64,000 nt of DNA from Parasponia andersonii (GCA_002914805.1 JXTB01000472.1:159777-223776), one strand, 5' to 3'. Shown: positions 46,036 to 58,578, counted from the first letter of the stretch. Translations and numbers: made by a program. Notes: generated by a model not told the origin, from the letters alone.

Positions 46036-47138
46036 TTAAATAAAGAAAAGATTACTCCTATGAGTTCCAGTGCAAATAAGACTTTTATTCTTTCTAATAG
46101 AAACTTTATTGTCAAAATGAATAGAATAACCTTGTCTCATTACACAGGAAACAGAAATCAAATTCTGTTTAAATACCAGAATATAATAACAATTCTTTAT
46201 TTCTAAAAACCTAAAATCATCGAAATTTAAAATAACATCTCCCATTGCACGAGCTTCAACTATTGAGCCATCTCCCAATCGCAACATGAACTCTTCACTA
46301 GCGAACTTCCTTGTTTTCTTGAATCCCTGCAAAGTATTACAAACATGGTCACATCTATGATCCAAGAATCGATAGAATTAACCACATGACAAACCTCAAT
46401 AAATAACAAATTGTCATTACCTTGTTTGTCCTTGCCGTTGTCCTTCTCCTTTTTCTTTTTCTTCCTCTTACCTTTGCCTTTCGACTTAGGTTTGGAAGAA
46501 TTAGCTTGAGCTACATTAGCCTTAACTGACCCCGACTTATTCTTCTTAAGAATATTCTCAATAATTTGTAGATCTTTCATCAGACCAGTAAGAGTATAAT
46601 CCTTCTGGCGAATCTCATAATCAATCTTAAATTGATTGAAAGTGTCTAACAATGTATTCAAAACCATGTCAATTTGGGTGTCACAATCAATTTCAGCTCC
46701 AAGGATTTCCAGTTCGTTGAGATATGCAATGACTTTTATCATATGTTCCCAAACTGGAGTACCCTTCTTTTGACGAAGATTCATAAATGCACTTGTAGCC
46801 TCATTTCTAGCTTGACGACTGAGACTGGCGAACATTTCATCAACACTCAGCATAATGTCAACAGTAGTATCCATCTCACAATGTTGTTGTTGCAATATAT
46901 TGCTCATTGAGCCAAGTATATAGCACTTAGCCATCTCATCAGATTGCTTCCACTTATCATATAAGTTTCTTTCATCGTTGGTAGATTCCTCAGTTGGCTA
47001 AGCAGGACATGGAGTGGTGAGAACCTACTTATGTTTATCAGCACTAAGCACTATGTCCAGGTTACGTTTCCAATCTACATAGTTTTCACTGTCTAGCTTA
47101 TTTTGTGTGAGTAAAGTGGATAAGGGATTAAGTGCCAT
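46036..47138 (-). pseudogene. Gag and protease, nested copia element
   Basis: The gag start is the ATG at 47138 (MALNPLSTLLTQNKLDSENY), with stops after DKHK and PCPA. The frame 46934-46260 carries the copia Gag core (FASLSRQARNEATSAFMNLR, MIKVIAYLNELEILGAEID) and a lysine-rich tail (46530-46430, nearly all K/G). The protease region follows: SWIIDVTMF-type text, and 46365-46036 with DGSIVEARAMGDVIL and NCYYILVFKQNLISVS. A clear CCHC knuckle is not visible between them. Confidence 0.8.
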
Positions 47139-48685
47139 ATCTACTAAAAAATAAATAAATATTCCACTTATAAGCAAATATCATTTATTATGTTTCGAAT
47201 AATTAACATAAAGTATTTAAGCATACAATATGCAAGTGAAGTATCCCTAAGACTATCACTTATATTCATGGTAATTTAACCTACCACTGATTACAAGCCT
47301 CCTATGGGAAGTCATGCAATCAGTAAGTCAAATTGAAATAATTTCAATTAGTAAATAGACAGATAAATCTTATCCCATATTTCTAACTACCATTTTCTTT
47401 GGTCCTCTAATCGACTAATAAGAACTCCTATAGGAGGATATTAATATTTTGAGTTGAGTGTTTAACCATTGTTTCGGTAACTACGCTTTCTATATAAGAC
47501 CGTCACCTACAGGCGATCAACCTCATATAGTCTATCTAGTACCTTATCCTTAGAAGCTCATTTCGAGTATTACCCGGACGAAAAACCCTCATACAGGAGC
47601 TCAGCAAGATTCTGAGGTAAGACTCATTCTAATACATAACGAACTAACAATGGAGACCATAGGTATCACATACCTTCTCCTACTCAATATTTTATAATAA
47701 GGGATTTTTGGATTTTACCCAGTTATCTAACTAGTTTAGTAACCTAAAATCAATTATATAAGCATGTTCAAATTTGCATGAGAGTAACTCTAATTTTCTA
47801 TATGACATGCTACTAAAGATCATGTAATAATACTTAATTATATGGCATGCATGTAACATTGTCCTAATAATATCAAAGTAGTAAGCAGATAAATAATTAA
47901 TTGTTAATGATTTATTAATTTCTGATATATTAAAATTATTTAATATTTAAATAATTCTAATCGATAAGATGATGTTAAATATTTAAATATGGAAGATAAT
48001 ATTTAAAATTTAAATTAGAAAAGATTTTCACAAAATCTAATTAGTTTAAATAAAAGATTTAACTAATTAAATCTCCTTAAATATCTCAAATTTAAATTTC
48101 AACTTTTGAAATCTTAATTTGAATTTAACTTCCTTAAATATTTCCCATTATCTTATCCTATCATATTTGAATTCAAAATTCAAATCAATATCTAATCTCA
48201 TTAAATATCTACCAACCATAAATTCAAATTTGAAGATTTGAAAAGATATTCTGATTTAAATTTAAATTTCAAATCTTCACAAAATTTGAAATTTAAAATA
48301 TAGAATATTTTACAAATAAAATCTCCTACAATATCTCTAATTTGAATTTAAACAAATTTAAAATTCAAAAATAGATTACCAACTATTATATAATCAGTTT
48401 TTAAAAATATCTATTCAAATTTGAATTTAAAACTAAAATGATATTATCTCATAATATCTAATTTTAAAAATTTCCATTTTAAAATATCTCTAATTATTTA
48501 AATAGTAGTTAAGATATTATGGATATCAATCATATCCATAATTCAAATTAAAATATCCTATCAATTTAAATTTTGAAAATTCAAATTTAATAAGGATTTT
48601 AAAATTTTGAATTTAAAATTTAATCTATCAGTTTTCATAAAACTATGGACAAATTAAATTAATTTTAAGATGAAAATAATTAAAA
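47139..48685 (-). other. AT-rich leader of the nested copia element
   Basis: No coding sequence. From about 47880 to 48680 the sequence is extremely AT-rich and built of recurring AAATTTGAATTTAAA-like words in both orientations. It directly abuts the GC-rich block. Confidence 0.75.
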
Positions 48686-48689
48686 TTAT

Positions 48690-49262
48690 GGCCGGAAATA
48701 CGAAATGTGTCGGGACAAGCTAACGAATAGGATGGGACCCTGGTATGCGGCCACGCTCGGGACAACTACCGGGCGCCAACGGGCTCGCATAACGCTACAC
48801 GGCCTCGCTCCGAACAACTCCCGAGTGACAATGGCCTCGTGTAATTCTCGTACGTCAAATGTACGAGGCGGCACCCTGAGCAGCAAAGGCACGGGAGGCC
48901 ACCCGCGTGGCCGGCGCACAGGAGGCCTCCCATTGGCCATGCGCGAATCACATCCGTGCGGCCAGCACGGCTGTGCCAGCGTGTCATACACAGGGTGATC
49001 CCGCACCGCATGCGCAGGCTGGCTGCCTGCAGGTCACGTGCGGATCGTATCCGTGCGGCCAGCGGGGCCGTGCCTGCACTGCATGCGCGGGGTGCACCTA
49101 TGCGGTCTGCGCGAAGAGCCAGCCCGCAAGCCAAGCACGGATCGCATCTGCGCGGCAAGGCGGTGCCTCACCTGCATGGCCATGTGCAGGATCATGCCTG
49201 CACAGCCCATGCATAGGTCACACCCGCAGGGCTCAAGCGGGCGGTGCACACGGCTCCTAACT
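48690..49262. repeat. GC-rich island with 97-bp periodic repeat in copia leader
   Basis: The block is strongly GC-rich, in contrast with AT-rich flanks on both sides. Related words recur at exact 97-base spacing: CATCCGTGCGGCC at 48951, TATCCGTGCGGCC at 49048, CATCTGCGCGGCA at 49145. Each is preceded by a GCGAATCA/GCGGATCG/ACGGATCG-type segment and followed by related GC-rich text. An upstream pair, ACAACTACCGGG and ACAACTCCCGAG (about 48762 and 48814), suggests further repetition. Open frames of 76-150 codons on both strands exist only because stop codons are rare at this composition. No protein family is recognised. Confidence 0.85.
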
Positions 49263-49632
49263 GTGCACTGCTCCATCGTTTCGTTCATTTTTTCTAAAAT
49301 TGAAAAAAAAAACAGTTTTCATAAATCTCCAAAAATAATTAAAGATCAAAACATTTCCAAGCATAGTTTTATCAAGAACATAAAACATGAATACATAGAA
49401 ATTAAGAATATGCTGGAAAATAGAAAACAAAATAAACATGATCATTTCCTCATAGTAATATCTAATCAAATAATCATTCAAACTCATTGAATCTATTGAC
49501 CATCATACAAACTAGAGCATACTCATAATATGAACAAAGCCAAACATAAACAAAAACTTTCCAGAAATCAAAAATATCGATCAACAACAGAATAGACCAG
49601 AGTAAAATATGCTAGATCAACAATAAAACCAT

Positions 49633-49644
49633 GCTCTGATACCA
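49633..49644 (-). other. Primer binding site of the nested copia element
   Basis: The minus strand reads TGGTATCAGAGC two bases inside the 5' LTR, an exact match to the usual initiator tRNA-Met site. Confidence 0.9.
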
Positions 49645-49646
49645 AT

Positions 49647-51271
49647 TGCTGGTTTTAGCTAGAATAAATTTCCAGAAAATATTTTCATAAAATTATTTTC
49701 AAGAACACCATAGTTTTGTAAAATCAAGAAACGTAGCGGAATTGATCGTTTAAAATATTTCTATTTACAAAATATTTCTGATCACGATCTAACATAAATT
49801 TACTCTTGATCTAGACAAGAACAATACCCGGATTCGCTCTACATCCTTCTTGTCTTTTCGTCTATTCTCGAAAGCCATTTGATTAATCCAGTGGTTAGTC
49901 ACATTCTTGATTCCTAACAAAGAGATCTGTAGATGAACAAGAAGATAATCTTCTTGAACCGATTTCTCTAGGATGGCAAAAATACCAAGGAGAGTTAATC
50001 CCTAGTGGTGGCCAGTTTTCTCTGCTCTCTCCCTCAGAGGGTGTTCACATGTAGCACTTATATATGATTGCTAGAGAACTTTTCTCTTAACTATAGAGAG
50101 ATTAGTAAAACCTAATGGGCTTATTGGGCATGTTGGGCTCAACTGATCATCAAATAACTATTCGGATTTAATTTGAGCTAGACAGGGGACTAGATGGGTC
50201 CATAAAGCCCAAGCTCCAATGAATCATATACCTACTATCATAATTAACTCTTAATTATGATTAGGCCTTGTCCATTAATATTGGGGCACACCACTATAGG
50301 CCTAATATTGAACTCTTGGACTAAATGTCATTTATTTTCTGTGAAGCTTATTAACAATTAATTAGCTTGATCCATTTAGCATATATTATACCTGTAGAGA
50401 TACCCCTAATGCAATGCCATACTAGTAGGGTGAAATTACCGTATTACCCTTCTAGTACATATTTACCTTTGAGTTGCCATTTTTCATCTAATGGATAATA
50501 GTTGACTATGGTGTTTGTATCTGCTTATACCAACACAGTCAAATTCACATAGTGAATACCGGGGCTCTGGTTTATATTATCCAAGTACTTGAAAAAATTC
50601 AAAGTGATCATATGCATGGTGTCCATCATGAAAAATATTCTGCACAATTCATATACCTTATCTTCCAAGATACCAGAGTTCGAACCATAACTCAGAACTA
50701 GTCCTTTAGTAACTCAAAAAGAAAAAAACATATGAAAGTAAGTTCATAAATCACTCGGATTAAGGTCTTTTACAATAGTGCTAGATTAGTAAAATTAGAA
50801 ATTTGAGTTACGATACTTAACCTGAAATTCTAATTCACTAGGTCCTGTTCGATGCTATTTGAACTTTCTTATAACAACACACTAGTGTTTCTATCTGAAG
50901 ACTTACTTCGATAATTAGAGACTTCATTAATTAAATAGACAACACAACATTCTATCGTATAGTAAAGTATTCCATCTTCAATATGCATAATATGAACAAT
51001 TTAATTTAGACATAATGAAATAAAGAATATAATGTCTCCCACATATGAACTTATCATACGAATAATTCTTTATTACTCATTTTCATGTCTTGGAATCTTT
51101 TAGATGTTTCCATAAGATAAACATACACATCACATTTTTATCAATGGGACATAAATGAAATAGAAATTCATAACATAGAATTTATTAATAACAAATAGAT
51201 ACTAAATAATCCAATAATTATTGTTTATAATGTCTAAATAATAAACTTCTTTGTAGGACATTATTCCAACA
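49647..51271 (-). repeat. 5' LTR of the nested copia element
   Basis: TGCTGGTTTTAG...TTATTCCAACA. It pairs with 41656-43298 across its length with scattered substitutions and small indels. Confidence 0.92.
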
Positions 51272-51276
51272 TATTT

Positions 51277-54057
51277 TACCATTAGCACTAGTATTTTAAC
51301 ATCAAAAAAAAAAAAAACGTAGCCCACAGGTTAAGCTCGTCCACTTCTGTATGATTATGGTGACAAAAAGCAAGCCAGACAACCAAGTAGTCAATACCAA
51401 AATGTGCCTTCTTTTCTGCATCACAAGACTAAAATGAGCTAAAGCTCAGTAAGTAAAAACTATGCATGCTTATGAATACTTTAAAGTCTCATAAAGTTCC
51501 CATTGTACACCTTTCTTTCTTAAATATTTGAGTCCACACATTTTCCTCTAAAATTATTCTTAGTTAGGGCCCTTAGCACATTGCATGTCCCATAAGTCGA
51601 TAGGCCGTGATAACCTTGGGCAGAAACTTTAGCCAAGAGTAAAAATTAGGTGCCACCGTCGTGTGAGGTTTTTGAAAACTCCTTTCCTCATCAAAGGAGC
51701 ATCCCACACTGCACTAATATTGTCCCACTTCAACGAGACACATCATAAGTTCTGCAAATCTCGCTTCAATGGGAGAGTCTACATCAATAGACTTACCTAT
51801 CCAGCTCTGACAGACTAGCAATTGTCATTAAAACTTATCTTATAAAATTGGTACAATAGTACTCACTTTCAAATATTCTTATAATAAAATTCTCCATTTG
51901 CATGCAAGATTTGCCATGCATATGCCATTTCATAACTTTCAAGAATAAGTAAGTTTCATCAAATTACATCTTCTATAAAGTTCTTGTAATGTAGTTGTAA
52001 GTCTTTACTTACCTCGTATCTTAAATAGAAATTGAAAGTGGAAAAGGGTCAATATCCTCTAGAGATTGGTGCGCTAATTACCTGTCATAAATTACTATTA
52101 TTCAAGATGCACATTTTGCCAAAAGAATGCATTAAGATACTTGAATAAGACCGAAATCAGAACTTTTACTAATATAGAAAACTTAATCTTAAAATGACTC
52201 AGAAATGTACAAATCACTTAAGGTACTTAGCAGCCAATAACTAGTATTGAAAAACTATTCAAAAGTATTAAAATATGAATGCTAGTCATTAGAACAAAAA
52301 TGATCCAAAATGGCACATTATTTCGTAAAACTAGACTATTTGCCTTTAAATGGTGCCATTTTATTTTATAAACATTTAGATAGCACCTTTCCTATTTCTA
52401 GGTTATTCCCAATGATTAAAATCATGATTTTAAACCTGTAATAATATTTTATAAGCCAATTTCCACATATATATATATCAAAAGAAACATCTAAGATAAC
52501 ATAAATGCATATTTCAATTCTTTTTCTATTTAGACAAGTTTAAAACAATTTGTGCACTTATCTATGGCTACAAACAGAAACTAAATTAATTAGATAAATA
52601 ATAGAATCGATGACATATCCATTACAAGTTGAGAAAATCAGATTAGAAGTATAGAAAGCTTAATACACCCACGGAAACACTTGAATCCACAATTAGTAAA
52701 TTTGGGGTTCTAGGTGTAACTTGAATTTTCTGCTTTAATTTTATATTCCAGCAATATATAAGGGTTCCTAGGACTATTATTCATCAAATAATAGCTTTGG
52801 TTTAAGAGCTAACACAAAAGAAACTAACTATAAGTTCAAAATCCTACATAATGCTCACCTTGACTAGTTTGAGCTTCTTCTGAAGTTATTGCCTTCTACC
52901 TCCATCAAACTCATTCCCAAGGCTTAGAATTAGAAGGAACCATTATTTAAGTGGTAGCAAGTGGAGAATTGAAATTAAAGAAACAGACCTAGGAAGAAAA
53001 ACTAGTAAAAATATCTTGACTAGTTTTGATCTATCTTGCTTTCTAAAGCTCTAATTTGGGTTCTACCAATTGAAAACTCTTGAAAATGATTGAGGGAAGT
53101 TGAGAGAAGTGTAAAAAGGAACTAAATAGGTTCAGGTCGTCGCTGGAGAGAAAGGGAAAGCAAATGATCAGATTTGGCCCAAAATCAACACTTATTGGCT
53201 AAGAAAGGTATAACTTAAATTCTAAGGGGTATTTTCAGTATTTTGCACATTACTTTCCATGTGTATAGCTCTAAAATATCCTTAGCATAGTCACCACATT
53301 ACTGGTCACTCCTATACACCTAAGTGTAGCCAAAGTTGGTGAATCCTAGCTTATAAAGTGAAAACTAGTCATACTTTGACTTATGAACCCATATGACCAA
53401 CTTTATTGTAATCTGGTGAAACCTAGCCCCATAACTAATAATTAAACATAAAAATAAGTCAATTAGACTCTAATTAATAATACAATCATAGTATCAATGG
53501 CTAATTATTAGAATATACAAAGATGACATTACGCGATTAAGCTAATCTAAGCTAGCTTAGTATAATTAAAACACAAATCAGTGTCGTGAAAACTACCTTG
53601 TGTTTACCTAGAGCCGACAAATAAAATATTATAAATGAGTTCTAGACATTGAATTAATGCTATTTGACATGTTAAAAGAATTAATGCTATTTGACGTGTT
53701 AAAAACACAATGAATTCAGCTCCGAAATGCGTAAAAATTGAATTTTACCGAAAAACTACTAGTTGACCAAGTTATCAACAAGTATGATATTAATATATGT
53801 GCACATAGTATTGCTTTCATAAATATATTATTTGTCCATTTAGTACACCCAACTCTCTCTCTGAGGGTATTGAACCTTTATACTACATCGAGACACTTCG
53901 ACAAGCATTAGTGTAATAACATGTATATAAATGCACATAACATAATGAATGAGCATGTTACTATGAAAGTTGTATTAATGACTTCTAAATGCCTAATATG
54001 TAATTAGAACATATTTATTATTAGTTTAGTATGCATGTGAGAATCTTAGGCACCACA
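51277..54057 (-). repeat. Ty3/gypsy solo LTR, main fragment
   Basis: Continues the LTR begun at 41452 and ends TAGGCACCACA at 54057, followed by AAAGT (54058-54062), the exact copy of 41447-41451. Total LTR length is about 2.98 kb without the copia. Its landmarks (ACTAAAATGAGCTAAAGCTC, GTAAGTAAA, GCATGTGAGAATCTTAGGCA) match the LTR at 58579-61451. There is no internal gypsy sequence, so this is a solo LTR left by LTR-LTR recombination. Confidence 0.9.
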
Positions 54058-54062
54058 AAAGT

Positions 54063-55785
54063 AAGGCATACATTACAAAATATTTTTTGACATGTGGAAT
54101 GAAGAGAAAGAGGTCTCCTTTTATAGCTTCTAAAAAGAGCGGTGATCACTCTTGCTCTTAAAGGGTATTATTCTCATATAGCCAAAAATGGCTGTTATAA
54201 AGCTGAAACTGCACAAAATGCTAGCCACATATTCTAGGTAATTTTTTCTGAAATTATAATCTTAATTCGTAAAAGAAATATGACAATTTTTGGGTTTAAA
54301 GGACGGTGTATTTCACAAAGCTTTTTTTGATGTGTTGAATTAGGAGGAGGAGCTTTCCTTTTATAGCTTCTGGAAAGAGAGGTTACCACCCTTACTCTTA
54401 AAGGCCTTTATTCTTATAAAGCAAAAAATGACAGTTATGAAGTTAAAGATACCACAAATACTAGTCACAAGTGCAACACAGTTTTTTCTGAAATTGTAAT
54501 CTTAATTCATAGAATAAATATGACAGTTTTTAGATTTAAAGCAAAGTTTATGCTACAAAGTTTTTTTTGATGTGTGCAATGAGGAGGTGGAGGATTCCTT
54601 TTATAGTTTCTGAAAAGGGAGGTTATCATTCTTGCTCTTAATAGGCATTATTCTCATAAAACCAAAAATGGTTGTTATGAAGCAGAAACTGCCTAAAATG
54701 CCAGCCATAAATGCTGGCCATTTTTTTTGAAACCGTAATCTTAATCTATATAATAAATAAGAAAATTTTTGTGTTTAAAAGAGGGTATATGTTACGAAGC
54801 TTCTTTTGATGTGTGGAATGAGAAGGAGGAGGTCATCTTTTATAGCTTCAGAAAAGGGAGGTTGCCACTCTTGCTCTTCAAGGGCATTATTCTCATAATG
54901 CAAAAAAAGGCTGTTATAAAGCTGAAACAGTCTAAAATGCTAGCCACAAATGCTATGAATTTTTTTTCGATACTATAATCTTAATTTATGTCATAAATAT
55001 GATAGTTTTCAGATTTGAAGGAAGGTGTATGTTACAAAGCATTTTCTGATGTGTGGAATGATCGAGGAGCATGAAATCTCCTTTTATAGCTTCTAAAAAG
55101 GGAGATTGCCACCCTTACTCTTAATAGGCATTATTCTCATAAAGCCAAAAATGGCTACTACGAAACTTTAACTTTCAAAAACCCTAGTCCCAAATGCTAA
55201 GTAGTTTTTTTTTTTTTGAAATTGTAATCCTAATTCATATAATAAATATGATAGTATTCAAATTAAAGGATGGTGTATGTTACAAAGCATTTTTTCATGT
55301 GTGACATGAGGATGAGGGGGCATCATTTTAGAGATTCTCAAAAAGGAGGTTGCCACCCTTGCGCTTTTAGGGCTTTATTCTAAGAAGGCCAAAAATGGTT
55401 GTAGTGAAACGCCAGCCCCAAGTACTACTTTTTTTTTCTTGAAACTATAATCTTAATTTATATAATAAATATGACAGTTTTTAGATTTAAAGGATGGTGT
55501 ATGTTACAACGCTTTTTTTATCGATGGAATAAGGAGGAGAAGGTCTCTTTTTCCAAGTTCTGAAAATGGAGGTTACCACCCCTGTTCTTAAAGGGTATTA
55601 TTTTAGTGAAGCCAAAAATGTTCGTTATGAAGATGAAACTGCCTAAAATACTAGGAACAAATGCTAAGAGTGTTTTTTTTTCCCCAAAAATTATAATCTT
55701 AATTCATATAATAAATATGACTATTTTCAGGTTTAATGTAGAATGTATGTTACAATGCCTTTTTGGATGTGTGGAATAAGGAGGT
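54063..55785. repeat. Satellite-like tandem array, right part
   Basis: About seven further units of the same ~240-bp monomer as 38545-41446. Boundary landmarks (ATGTTACAAAG-type) occur at about 54068, 54312, 54552, 54790, 55030, 55275, 55500 and 55748. The unit phase continues directly from 41451 once the solo LTR and one target-duplication copy are removed. Confidence 0.88.
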
Positions 55786-56429
55786 AATTGAATCTATAAT
55801 ATAATCTAACTATTTGGTTTTCCTCTATTGTTCTTGATATCCATAGTTGAATTGATTTTTTTATCTTGAGCTTAATGCATCTATTTACTTAACTAATAAA
55901 TAGATTGTTGTTGTGACATCTATATGAACTTGAGAAGGGGATTTTAGGTTTGGACATAGATCACCTAGTGTAGGGTGTAAGATAGGAATATACCTATATA
56001 ACTTGTGTAATCTTGTGTGAGAATGACCAAACTTAATGAGTCTAATCAATTTATATTAGGAGTAATATATTATCTTGTTTAGACATTTTCACTTATGTCT
56101 TGGAAAGGATTTTGTGAATACTTCAAGATTCTTAGTTGTTAATTCTAAATGGATAATTGGATGAGTTAGATGGTAGATTGCATCCCTAGGTTCCCTTTTA
56201 TTGCTCTAAGAACTATCCTTGGTTGCCTAAATTCAATTTCCTTTCTTTCCTTTTACGTTGTTATTTACATTTTTTTTTTGCACAAAACCATCAAATATTG
56301 TTGTTTGGATAAATTAGGAACTAGTTTTGGTTAGTACTTAGCATTTGTAAATCAAGTACTCCTCGTGAGATCGACATTCTCTTACTCTATATTACTTGTT
56401 GTGACCCGTATACTTGCAGTATTTGTGTG
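55786..56429. repeat. Probable retrotransposon-derived non-coding sequence
   Basis: No coding frame. CTCCTCGTGAGATCGACATT (about 56359) followed by a TACTTGCAG segment near 56413 resembles the end region of long plant gypsy LTRs (Tat/Athila type). The assignment is tentative, as no second copy is present. Confidence 0.35.
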
Positions 56430-58070
56430 TTAGAAATAGCCCAACAGTAGGGCAAGCCTACAAGTGACATTCCTAACTTTCTTAAGGATCTCATAAGGAC
56501 TTATAAATCTCGAACTCAATTTTCCTTCCTTTCCAGATCTCAATAGGGGCCACTTTGAGAAATATTTTATCACGAATAGAAAAGTGTAAGGGTCTACATT
56601 CTGGGTCTGCATATTCTACCTATTTTGAACTATTATCATACATTTTCTAATCTTTTTTACTACGTCAGCTGTATCTTTAACAATATTAGGACCCAAATTA
56701 CACCACTCTCCAACGTCATCCCAGTGAACTAGAGATCTTCACTTTTTACCATATAACATCTCATAAGGTGCAATGCCAATTGTAGCTTGAAAGCTATTAT
56801 TGTAGGAGAATTCAATCAGTGATAAATAATGATTCCATGACCCTTGAAAATCTATGACACAAGCTCTAAGTATATCTTCTAAGATCTAAATAGTTCTCTC
56901 AGCTTGACCATCTGTTTGAGGATAGAATGCAGTAATAAATTTCAATTTAGTTCCCAAAGCTCATTGTACACTCTCTCAAAATTTGTAATTCTAGCATCTC
57001 TATTTGAGATTATGGAAACTGGAATTCCATGAAGTCTAACAATCTCCTTAATGTACAATGCTACAAGTTTATCCATGGAGTAGGTCATAGAAATCGGAAT
57101 AAAATGAGCGACCTTAGTGTGTCTATCAACTATGACCCAAACTGTATCTTGACAAGATACTGTATTTGGTAAACCAACAACAAACTCCATAGTGATTTCT
57201 TCCCATTTCCACTCATGTAATGGAAGTGGTTGTAGCTCACTTGCTGGTCTCTTGTGCTCAACCTTAGCTAGTTGACATGTTAAGCAACGCTCCACAAACT
57301 TGGAAATATCTTTTTTCATTCCTGGCCACCAATAAAGGATCTTTAAATCCTTGTACATTTTAATAGTACCTGGATGTGCTAAATATGGAGTATTATGCGC
57401 TTCTGTTAGAATTTCTTCCTTTATATTTCTATCATCTAGTACACATAGCCTACCCTAAAATCTAATAACCCCTTCAGCAAAAATACTGAAAACTGTCTTT
57501 TTCCCTGACTCTACTATTTTTTTGTGTCCAATCAACTCAGGATCTTCCTTCTGGGGCTGTATACTTCTGTCTCATAGGGTAGAGTGTAATGTCATAACAA
57601 ATTATCTACCAGTTATTAACTCGATACTAGATCTGCATAAATCTTCCTACAGAGGTTTCTCCAACCTCTGTAAAGCTGTCAGACTACCAGATGATTTCCT
57701 ACTAAGTGCATCAGCCACAACATTGGCCTTTTCTGTATGATAATTGATATCACAATCATAATCTTTTACTAATTCTGACCAACGTCATTGCCTCACGGTC
57801 AATTCCTTCTGAGTAAACAAATACTTCAAACTTTTGTGATCAGTAAAAATTTTACAATTATCACCATATAGATAATGTCGCCAAATCTTTAATGAAAATA
57901 CCACAGCTACTAGTTCTAAATCATGAGTAGGATAGTTACGCTCATAATCCTTTAGCTGTTTTGAAGTATAAGTAATAACCTTCCTATTTTGCATAAGAAC
58001 ACATCCAAGACTTTGTTTCGAAGCTTCACTATAAATAACAAATCCCTCTATATCTAAAGGAATTCAAAGA
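56430..58070 (-). pseudogene. Ty3/gypsy pol fragment (RNase H and integrase)
   Basis: Minus strand: RNase H from about 58070 ([20 protein letters not shown], then [19 protein letters not shown]), a linker to about 57400, and integrase 57358-56942 with zinc-binding C-x-x-C (CLTCQLAK), WKWEEITMEFVVGLP (first catalytic Asp replaced by Glu) and VSIISNRDARI (second Asp replaced by Asn). The core resumes broken to 56750, and the C-terminal domain (56612-56430) has YEILKKV and RLALL. RT, gag and LTRs are missing on both sides. Same chromovirus group as 61452-63692 by sequence. Confidence 0.82.
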
Positions 58071-58578
58071 AACACTTCTAACTATATATCACTGTGGAGG
58101 TAATAAATGATATACAAATCTATTTTTTCCTTTTTCCTTTAGTTGTGTTCCAATCAAAAAGAAAGAAATAGGATAGCTACAGAAGAAATTGTTTTCGGTG
58201 GTGGGAGAGTTGACTAGTAAAATCAAGCACAATTTCTCTTTCATACTAAGTGTTGTGCCAACTTAACTAAGTTAGTCTTCCCTCTAAGCAACAAATATAT
58301 AATATATATTTTATAAATATAGGTTAATGATATTTTTAATAAATTAAAGAAAACTATACACCTGTACAACTTATAATATAATACCATTATATTACTAATA
58401 TTAGAAAAAAAAAATACACACATAAGAACGTATCAAAACAAAAACTTGTAAGATTCTATATATATAGATACTTCATAAGTATTTTTCTCAAGATTGTTAT
58501 TATTATTATTTAAAAAAAAATAGAAGACTCTTAAAATGAAAGTATACATCACACTATAAACTTAATCTATTTTAATAG
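58071..58578. other. No recognised gene
   Basis: AT-rich, with poly-A and TTATTATTATT runs. Lies between a gypsy pol fragment and an LTR. Confidence 0.5.

Larger units (their letters stand above)
41656..51271 (-). mobile_element. Complete but mutated Ty1/copia element nested in a solo LTR
   Basis: Both ends are defined: LTRs of 1643 and 1625 bp start TGCTG and end CCAACA, flanked by TATTT at 41651-41655 and 51272-51276 (exact 5-bp target duplication). Minus-strand order: 5' LTR (51271-49647), PBS (49644-49633), a 2.5-kb leader with GC-rich and AT-rich blocks, gag from 47138, protease, integrase (45855-45499 core), RT (44558-43857), RNase H (43665-43315), PPT and 3' LTR. Integrase precedes RT, so this is Ty1/copia; clade not assigned. 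Stops and frameshifts in gag and pol make it inactive. The first 100 bases of the two LTRs differ at about seven positions, so it is not recent. Confidence 0.92.

Noticed and set aside
48686-49490. Several overlapping open frames of 76-150 codons on both strands, rich in Arg, Ala and Cys
   Set aside because: They coincide exactly with the GC-rich island, where stop codons are rare in every frame. No domain, no common start and repeat-derived sequence; treated as a composition artefact.
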